This document shows, one piece after another, positions 14,762-22,378 of a DNA stretch of 36,905 bases; positions within the stretch are counted from its first letter, which is position 1; every line of letters begins with the position of its first letter. The position numbers were made by a program, and so were the translations under genes. This stretch comes from Rhodoglobus sp. (GTDB lineage: Bacteria > Actinomycetota > Actinomycetes > Actinomycetales > Microbacteriaceae). The notes beneath the pieces were generated by a model, which saw only the letters and a program-made list of their open reading frames with translations, ran no database searches and was not told where the DNA came from. The stretch covers positions 1-36,905 of the forward strand of contig JAODAQ010000017.1 of the NCBI GenBank assembly GCA_025463515.1. Direction: 5' to 3'.

Positions 14762-15597
14762 TCCCGCGCCTCCGTCGCATCCGCCGACCCGCGAGAGCCG
14801 CGGATGAGGGCGTGCACACGGCCGCGAAGCGCGGCGAACTCGGCTGTGCTCTTGGTGCCCACCTGGTCGCGCTCGGCCCCGAGCGGGATCTCGACGATGT
14901 CGGCGACGCTCGCCGGGGAGCCGTTGAGGGCGATCACCCGATCGGACAGGTACACGGACTCGTCGATGTCGTGCGTCACGAGGACCACGGTGAGCGAGAG
15001 CTCGCGCTGCAGACGGAGCATGAGGTCCTCGAGGTCGGCGCGGGTGTACGCGTCGACCGAGGCGAACGGCTCGTCCATGAGCAGCAGAGCGGGGTTGTAC
15101 GCGAGCGCCCGGGCGATCGCCACGCGCTGCTGCATGCCGCCCGAGAGCTGCCAGGGGTACATCCCGGCCGCCACGTCGTCGAGGCCGACCAGTGTGAGCG
15201 CCCTGAGGCCCTCCTCGCGGGCTGCAGCCCGGCTCGTGCCGTTCGCCCGCAGCGGCAGGGTGACGTTGTGCAGCACCGAGGCCCACGGCATGAGCGAGCG
15301 GCTGTAGTCCTGGAAGACCAGGGCGACGCCGGGCACCGGCTCGGTGACCGGCTCGCCGGCGATCATGACGGTGCCGCTCGTGGAGGCCTGAAGGCCGGCG
15401 AGACAGCGCAGCAGGGTGGTCTTGCCCACCCCCGACGGCCCGACTATGCAGACGAACTCGCCCCGCCGGACCTCGAAGTCGATCGAGGAGAGCACGTTCC
15501 TGCCGTGGTACGCGTGCCCGAGGCCGCGGGCCGCGAGGGCGACATCCGTGTTCCCGCCCGCTGCCTGCTGCAGTTTCTTCGACCCGGTGATGGTCAT
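14758..15597 (-). CDS. ABC importer ATPase, NitT/TauT (SsuB/TauB-like) family
   Basis: A 279-residue ATPase. Walker A is GPSGVGKTT near residue 53, the Q-loop is FQDYSRSLMPW, the ABC signature is LSGGMQQR, Walker B is LLLMDEPFASVDA and the switch His is in THDIDE. The Q-loop and overall sequence resemble importers for nitrate, sulfonates, taurine and aromatic acids. The ATG at 15597 overlaps the upstream permease stop (ATGA). It should energise uptake through the two permeases encoded just upstream, with the lipoprotein at 17253-18251 as binding component. The ligand is not evident; neighbours suggest an aromatic or unsaturated carboxylate. Confidence 0.93.
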   Translation of the reverse strand: MTITGSKKLQQAAGGNTDVALAARGLGHAYHGRNVLSSIDFEVRRGEFVCIVGPSGVGKTTLLRCLAGLQASTSGTVMIAGEPVTEPVPGVALVFQDYSRSLMPWASVLHNVTLPLRANGTSRAAAREEGLRALTLVGLDDVAAGMYPWQLSGGMQQRVAIARALAYNPALLLMDEPFASVDAYTRADLEDLMLRLQRELSLTVVLVTHDIDESVYLSDRVIALNGSPASVADIVEIPLGAERDQVGTKSTAEFAALRGRVHALIRGSRGSADATEARE

Positions 15598-16388
15598 GGC
15601 TGACTCTCCAATCGTGCTTGCTGAAGCCTGTGCCAGCGCAGCACCGAGCGCTCGATGATGCGCAGGACGATGTTGAGCAGGTAGCCGAGAATTCCGAGGG
15701 CGAGGATGGCGCCCCACATGGAGCTGATCGCGAAGTTTCGCTGCGCGTTCAGGAGGAAGTAGCCGACGCCGCCGTTGCCGCCGATGGTCTCGCTCACCAC
15801 CATGATGATGAGCGCGATCGCGAGGGCGGTGCGCGCGCCGGCGAAGATCTGCGGGCTCGCACCGGGGAGCACGATCGACACAAGCCGGCGCATCCGGCCG
15901 ACGCGGAACACCCGTGAGACGTCGAGCAGGACGGGCTCGATGCCGCGCACCCCGTCGATCGTGTTGAGCAGCACCGGCCAGAACGCGCCGAACGCGATCA
16001 GAAGCACCTTCATCTGCAGGTCGATGCCGAAGAGCACGATGAAGATCGGCAGCAGGGCAACCCCCGGGATCGCCCGCAGCACCTCTAGCAAGGGACGGGT
16101 TGCCCGCTCCAGCGGCGCGACCAGCCCGAGGACGAGGCCGAGCACGATGCCGGTCACCACGGCGAGCAGATAGCCGAGAGCCAGCAGCTGGAGGCTGGGC
16201 ACCAGGTTCTTCGGCAGGGCCGCGGGGTCCAGCCAGTCGTGGGCGAAGGACCCGAGGATCGACGAGAGCGGCGGGAAGTACACGGAGGTGCTGTTGGCGC
16301 TGGCGAACCACCAGACGACGACCAGCACTATGGGGAGCCAGATCTCGAGGCCGATGGTGCGCGCGACTCGCGCTGTCGAGGGGGTCAT
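15594..16388 (-). CDS. ABC importer permease (SsuC/TauC-like), second permease
   Basis: A 264-residue inner-membrane permease with about six membrane segments (LEIWLPIVLVVVWWF first). The cytoplasmic EAA loop that contacts the ATPase is visible as VFRVGRMRRLVSIVLPGASPQ followed by GARTALAIAL. Its ATG at 16388 overlaps the stop of the upstream permease gene, and its stop overlaps the ATPase start. Two different permease genes suggest a heterodimeric channel rather than the homodimer of SsuC. It belongs to the same cluster as the ligase and MaoC hydratase. Confidence 0.92.
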   Translation of the reverse strand: MTPSTARVARTIGLEIWLPIVLVVVWWFASANSTSVYFPPLSSILGSFAHDWLDPAALPKNLVPSLQLLALGYLLAVVTGIVLGLVLGLVAPLERATRPLLEVLRAIPGVALLPIFIVLFGIDLQMKVLLIAFGAFWPVLLNTIDGVRGIEPVLLDVSRVFRVGRMRRLVSIVLPGASPQIFAGARTALAIALIIMVVSETIGGNGGVGYFLLNAQRNFAISSMWGAILALGILGYLLNIVLRIIERSVLRWHRLQQARLESQP

Positions 16389-17218
16389 CGTGCACTCTCC
16401 TTGCGGTTGGAGGCGTGCCAGCGCAGGAGATAGCGCTGCGCCGACCAGAATCCGCCGTTGACCAGCAGGCCGAGCACCGCGGAGACGAGCACGTACGCGT
16501 ACATCCGCGGGGTGTCGAGCGAGAGCTGGGCATCCTGAATCTGGAAGCCGATGCCGGGAGCACCGCTGAGAAGCTCCCCGGTGATCGTGAGGAGCAGGCA
16601 GATCGTCGTGCCCACCCGTAGGCCGGTCATGACGAACGGGAGGGATCCGGGGAAGAACACGTGGGTGACGAACCATCGACGGGGTACCCGGAACGACGCT
16701 GACATCTCCGCCAACAGCGACTCCCCCTGTCGGGCCGCGTAGACCGATTGGATGAGGATCGGCCAGATCGCTCCGAGCACGACGACGACGAGCACCATCT
16801 CGAAAGTCGGGCCGTAGATCAGCAGCACCAGGGGGAGGATCGCGATCGGCGGGATCGTGCGGAGGAAGTCGAACACCAGCCGGGTGCTCTGGGTGGCGAT
16901 CCTGCTCCACCCGATCGCGAGGCCGACGGGAACGCCCACCACCGTGCAGATCAGCAGGCCGGCGGCGAACGTGAGCAGGGTCTGGCCGACGGCATCCCAG
17001 AAGCCTCCGGTGAGGGCCAGCTGGCCCATGCGCGCGAGGGTCTCGACGGGGCTCGGCATCGTGGCCTCGGGCAGGGTCGCCGAGGCGAACCACCACAGCA
17101 GGAGGGCGAGCACGATGACGCCCGCCTGCGTGGCGAGTCTCAGGAGGCGCCCGGTGCGCTGTGGCACCGGGCGCGGCAGCGCGCCAGTCGTGCTCGTCGA
17201 GAGCGTGTTGCTCGTCAT
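16385..17218 (-). CDS. ABC importer permease (SsuC/TauC-like), first permease
   Basis: A 277-residue permease. Membrane segments begin at AGVIVLALLLWWFASATL (residues 33-50). The EAA loop reads SFRVPRRWFVTHVFFPGSLP then VMTGLRVGTTICLLL. It differs clearly from the second permease, so the pair is not a recent duplication. A strong ribosome-binding site GGAGGAGG lies about nine bases before the ATG at 17218. The gap to the binding-protein gene upstream is 34 bases, consistent with one transcript. Confidence 0.92.
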   Translation of the reverse strand: MTSNTLSTSTTGALPRPVPQRTGRLLRLATQAGVIVLALLLWWFASATLPEATMPSPVETLARMGQLALTGGFWDAVGQTLLTFAAGLLICTVVGVPVGLAIGWSRIATQSTRLVFDFLRTIPPIAILPLVLLIYGPTFEMVLVVVVLGAIWPILIQSVYAARQGESLLAEMSASFRVPRRWFVTHVFFPGSLPFVMTGLRVGTTICLLLTITGELLSGAPGIGFQIQDAQLSLDTPRMYAYVLVSAVLGLLVNGGFWSAQRYLLRWHASNRKESAR

Positions 17219-17252
17219 GGCTCGCTACCTCCTCCTGTGGACCGGCTGGTTG

Positions 17253-18251
17253 TTACGGGGCGTACAGGACGTCCGCGCCCTTCGGCGCCTGCGCCTTGTC
17301 GAGCGAGCCGTACTTCTCCAAGAGGGCGATGAACGTGTCGATCTCGTCGGCAGTGATCGCCGTCTCTCCGAAGAGCGGCAGCGCCGACTTCTCAAGAAGG
17401 GCCGGATCGACCGTGGTCGACGTCTTGGCAGTCTCCCGCACGGCATCCGGGTTCGCGTTCGCGAAGGCGTTCGCCTTCAGGATCGCGCTCGTGAACTGGG
17501 CGACGACCTCGGGGTTCGCGTCGGCGAAGGTCTTCGACGCCACGAAGACGAATGTCGGAAGGCCCGGCACCGTGGTCTCCTCCGGATTGAAGATGTACTT
17601 GAATCCCATTCCCTTGGCGATGCTGACCAGGGGCTCGCCGAGCACTGCTGCGTCGATCTGCCCGGACTGCAGGGCGGGGATCGCCTCGGGCGGTGCGATC
17701 TCGACGAACTGGACCTTGTCGACGTCGCCGCCGTCCTTGATGATCGACGCGCGCGTCAGCACCTCGGCGGTGCCGCCCAGCTGGTTGACCTGCACCTTCT
17801 TTCCCTCGAGGTCCTTCGGGCGCGTGATGCCGGAGTCGGCGCCGGCCACGATGCCCGCGTAGCCCACCGCGTCGCCTATACCGGCGGTGTTGGGGGCGAT
17901 CGTGACGATTCCCACATTCTGCTGGGTCGCGCTGATGGCGGTCGCCATGTCGACAGTCGCGAAGGTGAGGTCGCCCTTGAGCAGCAGCGGGATCGCGTCA
18001 GACCCTGCCGTCAGGATCGAGGTCGTGGCGGTGAGGCTCTCCTCGTCGAAGAACCCCTCGGAGATTCCGAGGAAGATGTCGGCGTTCGAGAGCTGGCCGC
18101 CGGTGCCGATGACGATGTCGGCGGCAACAGGGCCGGACGACACGGGGTCGGTGGTGGCAGCGGGTTCGGGCGTACTGCAGCCGGCCAGTGTTGCGCCGGC
18201 GAGGGCGAGGCCGGCGACGATGCCGGATGCTCGGATGATGGCCTTGCTCAT
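17253..18251 (-). CDS. ABC importer substrate-binding lipoprotein (NMT1/SsuA-like)
   Basis: A 332-residue secreted lipoprotein. The signal peptide ends in the lipobox LAGC with Cys25 as the lipidated residue, followed by a low-complexity linker of Pro, Ala, Thr and Ser. The mature part has the NMT1/SsuA layout: early strand IVIGTGGQLSNADIFLGISEGFF, hinge region LEGKKVQVNQLGGTAEVL, and AIPALQSGQIDAAVLGEPLV typical of this class. It would capture the ligand outside the membrane and deliver it to the two permeases. AAAGGAG lies about nine bases before the ATG. Position between the MaoC gene and permeases ties uptake to CoA-dependent breakdown. Confidence 0.93.
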   Translation of the reverse strand: MSKAIIRASGIVAGLALAGATLAGCSTPEPAATTDPVSSGPVAADIVIGTGGQLSNADIFLGISEGFFDEESLTATTSILTAGSDAIPLLLKGDLTFATVDMATAISATQQNVGIVTIAPNTAGIGDAVGYAGIVAGADSGITRPKDLEGKKVQVNQLGGTAEVLTRASIIKDGGDVDKVQFVEIAPPEAIPALQSGQIDAAVLGEPLVSIAKGMGFKYIFNPEETTVPGLPTFVFVASKTFADANPEVVAQFTSAILKANAFANANPDAVRETAKTSTTVDPALLEKSALPLFGETAITADEIDTFIALLEKYGSLDKAQAPKGADVLYAP

Positions 18252-18309
18252 GACAGAAGCACTCCTTTGGGTTCGATTGTCGGTGCGAGGTGGTGCGTGT
18301 GTCGAGGAA

Positions 18310-19179
18310 TCATTCCGCGACTTCTACGAGCCCGTCCGACAGGCACAGGGTGCCGTCGGCGAGAGCGGTCTCGAAGCTGTAGAGGGAATGCCCGTTCTCG
18401 GACGTTCCTGCGCGATAGACGCGCGTGGTGATGGTGTCGTAGGGGGTCACCCAGCGGCTGAAGCGGATGGCGAGGCGCTTGAGGCGCCGGCTGTCGTTGT
18501 CGGCGGTGTGCGCGAGCACAGTGCGGGTCGCGAAGGCGAAAGTGCAGTTGCCGTGCAGGATGATGCCCGGGAACCCGAACTGGCGCGCGAACGTGTTGTC
18601 GGAGTGCAGCGGCATCGTGTCGCCCGAGGCGCCCATGTAGCGGAAGCTCTGGTCGGGATCGAAGGTCTCGGTGATCTCGATGAGCGGCTCGGCGTCGCGC
18701 ACGTACTCGCGGGTGGGCGGCTCCTCGCCCAAGGCCTCGGGCGCAATGGCGGTACGGATGAACACCGTCACGTACTGGTCGACGACGGGCTCGCCCTCCT
18801 TCGTCGTCGTCTCCCCGCGGACAGTGATGAGCGAGCCCGTCGAGCGCGGAGTGATGCCCACGGGCATGGCGCGCGTGACGAGCGTCATGCCCGCCTCGAT
18901 CGGCCGGTGGAACCGGAAGTCCTGCTCGCCGTGCAGGCCCATCATCCGCTTCTGCGCCGGCGGCATGTCCATCGTGAGCGGGGCGATCACCTGGAAGGCG
19001 GGCACCACGTTGAACACGGGGCTCGCGAAGTCTCCCGACAGGTGGGATGCCACGGAGTCGTTGGTCGCTCGCGCGTACGCCTGCAGGCGCTCACGGTCGA
19101 CGACGAACTCGACAGGCTCGCTCCACTTGCCCAGGGGCTCCGTATCGAACTCGTCGGGCACGGTGTCGGTGATGGTCAT
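18310..19179 (-). CDS. MaoC-like double-hotdog dehydratase/enoyl-CoA hydratase
   Basis: A 289-residue protein with two hotdog modules. The N-terminal module carries VDRERLQAYARATND. The C-terminal module carries the hydratase-2 motif GASGDTMPLHSD...FARQFGFPGIILHG, in which the Asp and the two His regions form the catalytic site for reversible hydration of trans-2-enoyl-CoA to an R-3-hydroxyacyl-CoA. It has its own promoter with a TetR-like palindrome (19195-19222) and GGAG before the ATG. It heads the transcript for the ABC importer, VOC, SnoaL and YciI genes. The natural substrate would be a CoA ester made by the ligase encoded just upstream. Confidence 0.86.
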   Translation of the reverse strand: MTITDTVPDEFDTEPLGKWSEPVEFVVDRERLQAYARATNDSVASHLSGDFASPVFNVVPAFQVIAPLTMDMPPAQKRMMGLHGEQDFRFHRPIEAGMTLVTRAMPVGITPRSTGSLITVRGETTTKEGEPVVDQYVTVFIRTAIAPEALGEEPPTREYVRDAEPLIEITETFDPDQSFRYMGASGDTMPLHSDNTFARQFGFPGIILHGNCTFAFATRTVLAHTADNDSRRLKRLAIRFSRWVTPYDTITTRVYRAGTSENGHSLYSFETALADGTLCLSDGLVEVAE

Positions 19180-19194
19180 ATTCTCTTCTCCAAC

Positions 19195-19222
19195 TTGATA
19201 ACGATCGTTAGTTTTTTGTCAC
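19195..19222 (-). promoter_or_regulatory. Promoter of the MaoC-ABC transcript with a TetR-type palindrome
   Basis: On the minus strand GTGACA (19217-19222) and TATCAA (19195-19200) are 16 bases apart. Between and touching the -10 box lies the perfect 12-bp palindrome TAACGATCGTTA (19199-19210), the style of operator bound by TetR-family repressors. A protein bound there would block the promoter. No TetR gene lies in the window. The 80-base gap around it, 19180-19259, is otherwise empty. Confidence 0.55.
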
Positions 19223-19259
19223 ACGTTGTGAGCAGCGCTCAGCGCCGCGGTGCCCACGA

Positions 19260-20831
19260 TCAGGCCCCGCTGACCTCGCGCTCGCGGTCTCCCTGCGGCC
19301 AGTAGGCCTCCCGGAGCACGCGACGCGGCAGCTTGCCGAGCTCGTTGCGGGGCAGTGCATCCACCCGGAACACGATGTCGGTGGGCTTCTTCATCGAGCC
19401 GATCTCGGTGCGGCACAGTTCCATGAGCTCCTGCGCGCCGACGGTCTGGCCCGCTCGCAGCACCACGACAGCGTGAGGGGTCTCGCCCCACTTCGCATGC
19501 GCCACGCCCACGACCGCGGCATCAGCCACCGCCGGATGCTTGAGGAGCGCGTTCTCGATCTCCGCGGGCCAGATGTTGAACCCGCCCGAGATGATCATGT
19601 CGTCCTTGCGGTCGACCACGAACAGGAACCCGTCGTCGTCGAGGTAGCCGATGTCGTTGCTGCGCACGAAGCCGTCCGGCGTGATCCGCTGGGCAGTGGC
19701 GGCCTCGTCGCGGTAGATGCCGCGCATCCGTCCCTCTGTCGAGATCAGGATCTCGCCGACGCTGCCCGCGGGCAGGGCCGAGCCGTCCTCGCCCTCGATC
19801 CGTACGCGCGCATTGAGGCAGACCCGGCCGGCCGACTGCAGGACGCGGTAGTCGCCGGCAGCACCGCGCGCATGATCCTCCGGCGTGAGGCAGGTCACCG
19901 GCAGGCACTCGCTCTGGCCGTAGGTCTGGAACAGCACGTCGCCGAACACCCCCTGCGCCAACCGCGCGGTAGCCACCGAGATCGGGGCGCTCGCGTACAC
20001 GATCGCCCGCAGGCTGGAGAGATCGAAGGATGCAGCATCGGGATGATCGGCGAGGGCCTGGAGCATCGTCGGCACGACGAACGTGATGGTGCAGCGCTCG
20101 GACTCGATGAGCTGCAGTGCGGCGCGGGCGTCGAAGTGATCGAGGATCCGGATGCTCGCCCCACGGCCCACGAGGAGGTAGAGCACGGTCGACGCCGCGT
20201 GGGTGAGCGGGGCCGCCGCAAGATAGACGTCGCTCGAGGTGATCCGCGGCAGGAACATGGCGTGGTCGGCGGTGACTATCGACCAGCTGTGCTGCGTGTG
20301 CACCGAGGCGCGCGGCAGGCCGCTCGACCCCGAGGAGAAGGCGAGGTGCACGATGTCGTCGGCTGCGACCGGGACACGCGCGTCGGTCGGCTCCGCCGCG
20401 GCCAGCATCGTCTCGTAGTCGACGAGCGCCGCCTCGTCCGGGGCGCCCTGCACTATGACGAGCTCTAGGCTCGCAACCGCGGCGAGCTCGGCGCGGAACC
20501 GGTCGTAGAACTCGCCGGTCGTGATGAGCACGCGGGCACCCGCCGCATCGAGTACCTGTCGGTGGGTGTCGCCGGTGCCCATGCCGTGCAGTGCGGTGCG
20601 GTTGTAGCCGCCGAGGGCGAGCCCCAGCATTAGTTCGAGCGTCGTCGCGTCGTTGTGGGCGAGTGTCGCGACCCGGTCGCCCACCACGATGCCCCGCTCG
20701 CGCAGCGCGTTGACGAGTCGGAAGGAGCGATCGGCGACCTGGTCGTAGGTCCAGCGGCGGTCGCCGTGGACTATCGCGAGCTTCGACCCGTGGTCGGCGA
20801 AAGCGCGGCGGACGAGCTCGGCGATGATCAT
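19260..20831 (-). CDS. AMP-dependent acyl/aryl-CoA ligase
   Basis: A 523-residue member of the ANL superfamily that would activate a carboxylic acid to its CoA thioester through an acyl-AMP. Visible core motifs: A3 phosphate loop AFSSGSSGLPRASVHT near residue 170 (Arg where Lys is usual), A5 QTYGQSE near 310, A7/A8 NDIGYLDDDGFLFVVDRKDDMIISGGFNIWP near 400-430, and the catalytic Lys in NELGKLPRRVLRE near 505. Closest in style to short/medium-chain or aromatic acid ligases (cinnamate, benzoate or cyclohexane carboxylate types). The ATG at 20831 overlaps the stop of the SnoaL gene (ATGA). It may make the CoA ester sensed by the PaaX-type regulator nearby; substrate unknown. Confidence 0.9.
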   Translation of the reverse strand: MIIAELVRRAFADHGSKLAIVHGDRRWTYDQVADRSFRLVNALRERGIVVGDRVATLAHNDATTLELMLGLALGGYNRTALHGMGTGDTHRQVLDAAGARVLITTGEFYDRFRAELAAVASLELVIVQGAPDEAALVDYETMLAAAEPTDARVPVAADDIVHLAFSSGSSGLPRASVHTQHSWSIVTADHAMFLPRITSSDVYLAAAPLTHAASTVLYLLVGRGASIRILDHFDARAALQLIESERCTITFVVPTMLQALADHPDAASFDLSSLRAIVYASAPISVATARLAQGVFGDVLFQTYGQSECLPVTCLTPEDHARGAAGDYRVLQSAGRVCLNARVRIEGEDGSALPAGSVGEILISTEGRMRGIYRDEAATAQRITPDGFVRSNDIGYLDDDGFLFVVDRKDDMIISGGFNIWPAEIENALLKHPAVADAAVVGVAHAKWGETPHAVVVLRAGQTVGAQELMELCRTEIGSMKKPTDIVFRVDALPRNELGKLPRRVLREAYWPQGDREREVSGA

Positions 20832-21295
20832 GAGGCGGCGCTCCCCTTGTCATCGTCGTGAACAGGGCGCACCACGCGGAATTTCATTCTGGAGAACTTC
20901 CAGCTGCCATCGGAGTCGCGGCGGTAGGTGCAGTCATAGCGCCCCTCCTCCCAGACTCCCGCCTCCGGTACGGCACTGTTGAGGCGATGCCACGTCCACA
21001 CTCCGGTCGCCTCATCGCCGACGACGGTGATCACCGGCGCCGTGACGAGATAGCTTGCGCCGTCGAGCGGGGCGTCGACCATGTGGGAGAAGTGCTCCGA
21101 GATCGCGGCCTTGCCGGTCTTGACCCCGTGGGAGCGCATGTCGATCACGGCGTCGTCGGTGAAGTAGTCCGCCAGTGAGTCGAACTGGCGCGACGTGAGG
21201 ACTCGCACGTAGACGTTGTGCATCCGCTCGATGTCGTCGCGCGATTCGAGTGCGGCGACCCTGCGCTCGAGTGCGTCGAACTGCTGCTCGTCCAC
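20828..21295 (-). CDS. SnoaL/NTF2-like protein (second copy)
   Basis: A 155-residue SnoaL-like protein, first gene of the ligase transcript. Blocks: a predicted N-terminal coiled helix DALERRVAALESRDDIERM, then MHNVYVRVLTSRQFDSLADYFTDDAVIDM, the TGKAAISEHFSHMV helix, and the strands ATGVWTWHRL and YDCTYRRDSDGSWKFSRMKFRVV. I chose GTG at 21295, five bases after AAAGGAG; a directly preceding GTG at 21298 is too close and an ATG far upstream at 21385 would run through the promoter. The fold includes dehydratases and isomerases such as scytalone dehydratase, BaiE and LinA. Coupled translation with the ligase suggests action on the same compound. Confidence 0.78.
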   Translation of the reverse strand: MDEQQFDALERRVAALESRDDIERMHNVYVRVLTSRQFDSLADYFTDDAVIDMRSHGVKTGKAAISEHFSHMVDAPLDGASYLVTAPVITVVGDEATGVWTWHRLNSAVPEAGVWEEGRYDCTYRRDSDGSWKFSRMKFRVVRPVHDDDKGSAAS

Positions 21296-21369
21296 CACGG
21301 CTCCTTTGCCTGAGATCCCCGTACGACCGGGGTGCCTCGACGATACGCCGTCAAGGCTGAAGTGCTGCC

Positions 21370-21399
21370 AACGTACTACAACCACACCACGATCGTCAA
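21370..21399 (-). promoter_or_regulatory. Candidate promoter of the SnoaL-ligase transcript
   Basis: On the minus strand TTGACG (21394-21399) and TACGTT (21370-21375) are 18 bases apart, giving a leader of roughly 65-70 bases to GTG 21295. The operator-like GTGCGTATTAC word at 21402-21412 lies just upstream of the -35 box, so a regulator there could affect both this promoter and that of the divergent PaaX gene. Confidence 0.45.
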
Positions 21400-21401
21400 A
21401 T

Positions 21402-21413
21402 GTGCGTATTACG
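21402..21413. promoter_or_regulatory. Operator-like word GTGCGTATTAC in the PaaX divergent region
   Basis: GTGCGTATTAC at 21402-21412 contains the odd-centred palindrome CGTA-T-TACG (21405-21413). A near-identical word, GTGTGTAATAC, overlaps the -10 box of the hydratase/dehydrogenase operon at 22333-22343. The two agree in nine of eleven positions and flank the PaaX-family gene. The rest of the 160-base divergent gap 21296-21455 holds the minus-strand promoter and a possible -10 box TAATCT (21443-21448) seven bases before the PaaX ATG. Confidence 0.45.
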
Positions 21414-21455
21414 TTTTTCTACCCTCGATTTCTCCCTGCGTGTAATCTTCGGATC

Positions 21456-22292
21456 ATGACCACGTCGAACGCAGCGAGCCCGGCCGCCACCCGGCGGACG
21501 AAGACGCTCCTGCTCACCGTGCTCGGCGATGCGGTAATCCCGCTCGGCGGGTCGGTCTGGCAGGAGACGCTCGTGCGGGCGCTCACCACACTCGGGGCGA
21601 GCGTGCCCGCAGCCCGTCAGGCCGTGGCCCGGGCCGTCGGCGACGGCTGGCTCACGAGCGTGCGCACCGGGCGGCGCGCGCGCATGACGATGACCGACGA
21701 GACCATCCGCGGCATTCGCGAAGGGCGGGAGCGCACCCTGGCGTTCGGGCAGTCGCGCGAGTGGCACGGCGACTGGCTGTTCGTCGCGCTCACCGTCCCG
21801 GAGGAGAGCCGCGCACTGCGCTACCACTTCCGTACCGAGTTGGCGTGGCTTGGATTCGGCTCGCTCGGCAACGGTCTCTGGATCTCCCCGCACCCCGAGA
21901 ACGAGGCGGCGACGCAGCGCCTTCTGCGGTCGTCCGACAGCCCTGGGGATGCGTACGTGTTCACTGGCGCCCGCCCGGCCAGTCACACCCCGGAGCAGAT
22001 CGCATCGGCCGCCTGGGACATGGAGAGCCTGCGCGAGCGGTACACCGACTTCCTCTCCCGGTTCGAGAGTGCCGTACCCCGAGACCCCGCCCAGTACTTC
22101 ACGAGCTGGGTCGAGCTCGTCACGAGCTGGCGGCACTTCCCGCTCTTCGACCCCGAGCTGCCCGAGCGCCTGCTTCCCGCCGACTGGCCGCGCGTCGAGG
22201 CGTACCGGCTGTACCACCAACTGACCAGCGAGTGGACGGCCCCTGCTCTCGAGTTCTTCCGCGCCCTCGAGGTCGAGGTGACCACGAACTGA
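21456..22292 (+). CDS. PaaX-family transcriptional regulator
   Basis: A 278-residue regulator of the PaaX family. The N-terminal winged helix (TKTLLLTVLGDAVIPLGG, then VPAARQAVARAVGDGWLTSVRTGRRARMTM) occupies about residues 15-75. The central Cas2-like ferredoxin domain has WHGDWLFVALTVPEESRALRYHFRTELAWLGFGSLGNGLWISPHP, and the C-terminal helical part ends in the LPERLLPADWPRVEAYRLYHQL block typical of the family. PaaX proteins repress until an aryl-CoA such as phenylacetyl-CoA binds. I chose ATG at 21456; TAATCT seven bases upstream suggests a leaderless message. Position between the ligase transcript and the beta-oxidation operon points to control of both by the CoA ester formed by the ligase. 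Confidence 0.92.
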   Translation: MTTSNAASPAATRRTKTLLLTVLGDAVIPLGGSVWQETLVRALTTLGASVPAARQAVARAVGDGWLTSVRTGRRARMTMTDETIRGIREGRERTLAFGQSREWHGDWLFVALTVPEESRALRYHFRTELAWLGFGSLGNGLWISPHPENEAATQRLLRSSDSPGDAYVFTGARPASHTPEQIASAAWDMESLRERYTDFLSRFESAVPRDPAQYFTSWVELVTSWRHFPLFDPELPERLLPADWPRVEAYRLYHQLTSEWTAPALEFFRALEVEVTTN

Positions 22293-22312
22293 CAGCGCTT
22301 GATGTTTGACAC

Positions 22313-22344
22313 TTGCGTGATGATCGCAATGAGTGTGTAATACA
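22313..22344 (+). promoter_or_regulatory. Candidate promoter and operator of the hydratase-thiolase-ALDH operon
   Basis: TTGCGT (22313-22318) and TGTAAT (22336-22341) are 17 bases apart. The -10 box lies inside the word GTGTGTAATAC (22333-22343), related to the one at 21402, and inside the odd-centred palindrome TGTA-A-TACA (22336-22344). A PaaX-type repressor bound here would block the promoter. The start at 22379 has GAGGAG seven bases upstream, so the leader is about 30 bases. Confidence 0.5.
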
Positions 22345-22378
22345 TCTCGACAACGTCCGTCAGCTCGAGGAGTCTCGC

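Noticed and set aside
21296-21385. Upstream ATG (21385) for the second SnoaL-like gene
   Set aside because: It lies at the promoter region and the extra residues have no domain character; GTG 21295 has AAAGGAG at good spacing.
22306-22311. Perfect TTGACA upstream of the hydratase/dehydrogenase gene
   Set aside because: No -10-like hexamer lies 16-18 bases downstream. The TTGCGT-17-TGTAAT pair a few bases on fits better and overlaps the operator-like word.
22313-22378. Earlier ATG at 22313 for the hydratase/dehydrogenase
   Set aside because: It would place the start inside the -35 box and before the operator; ATG 22379 has GAGGAG and begins right before the crotonase domain.
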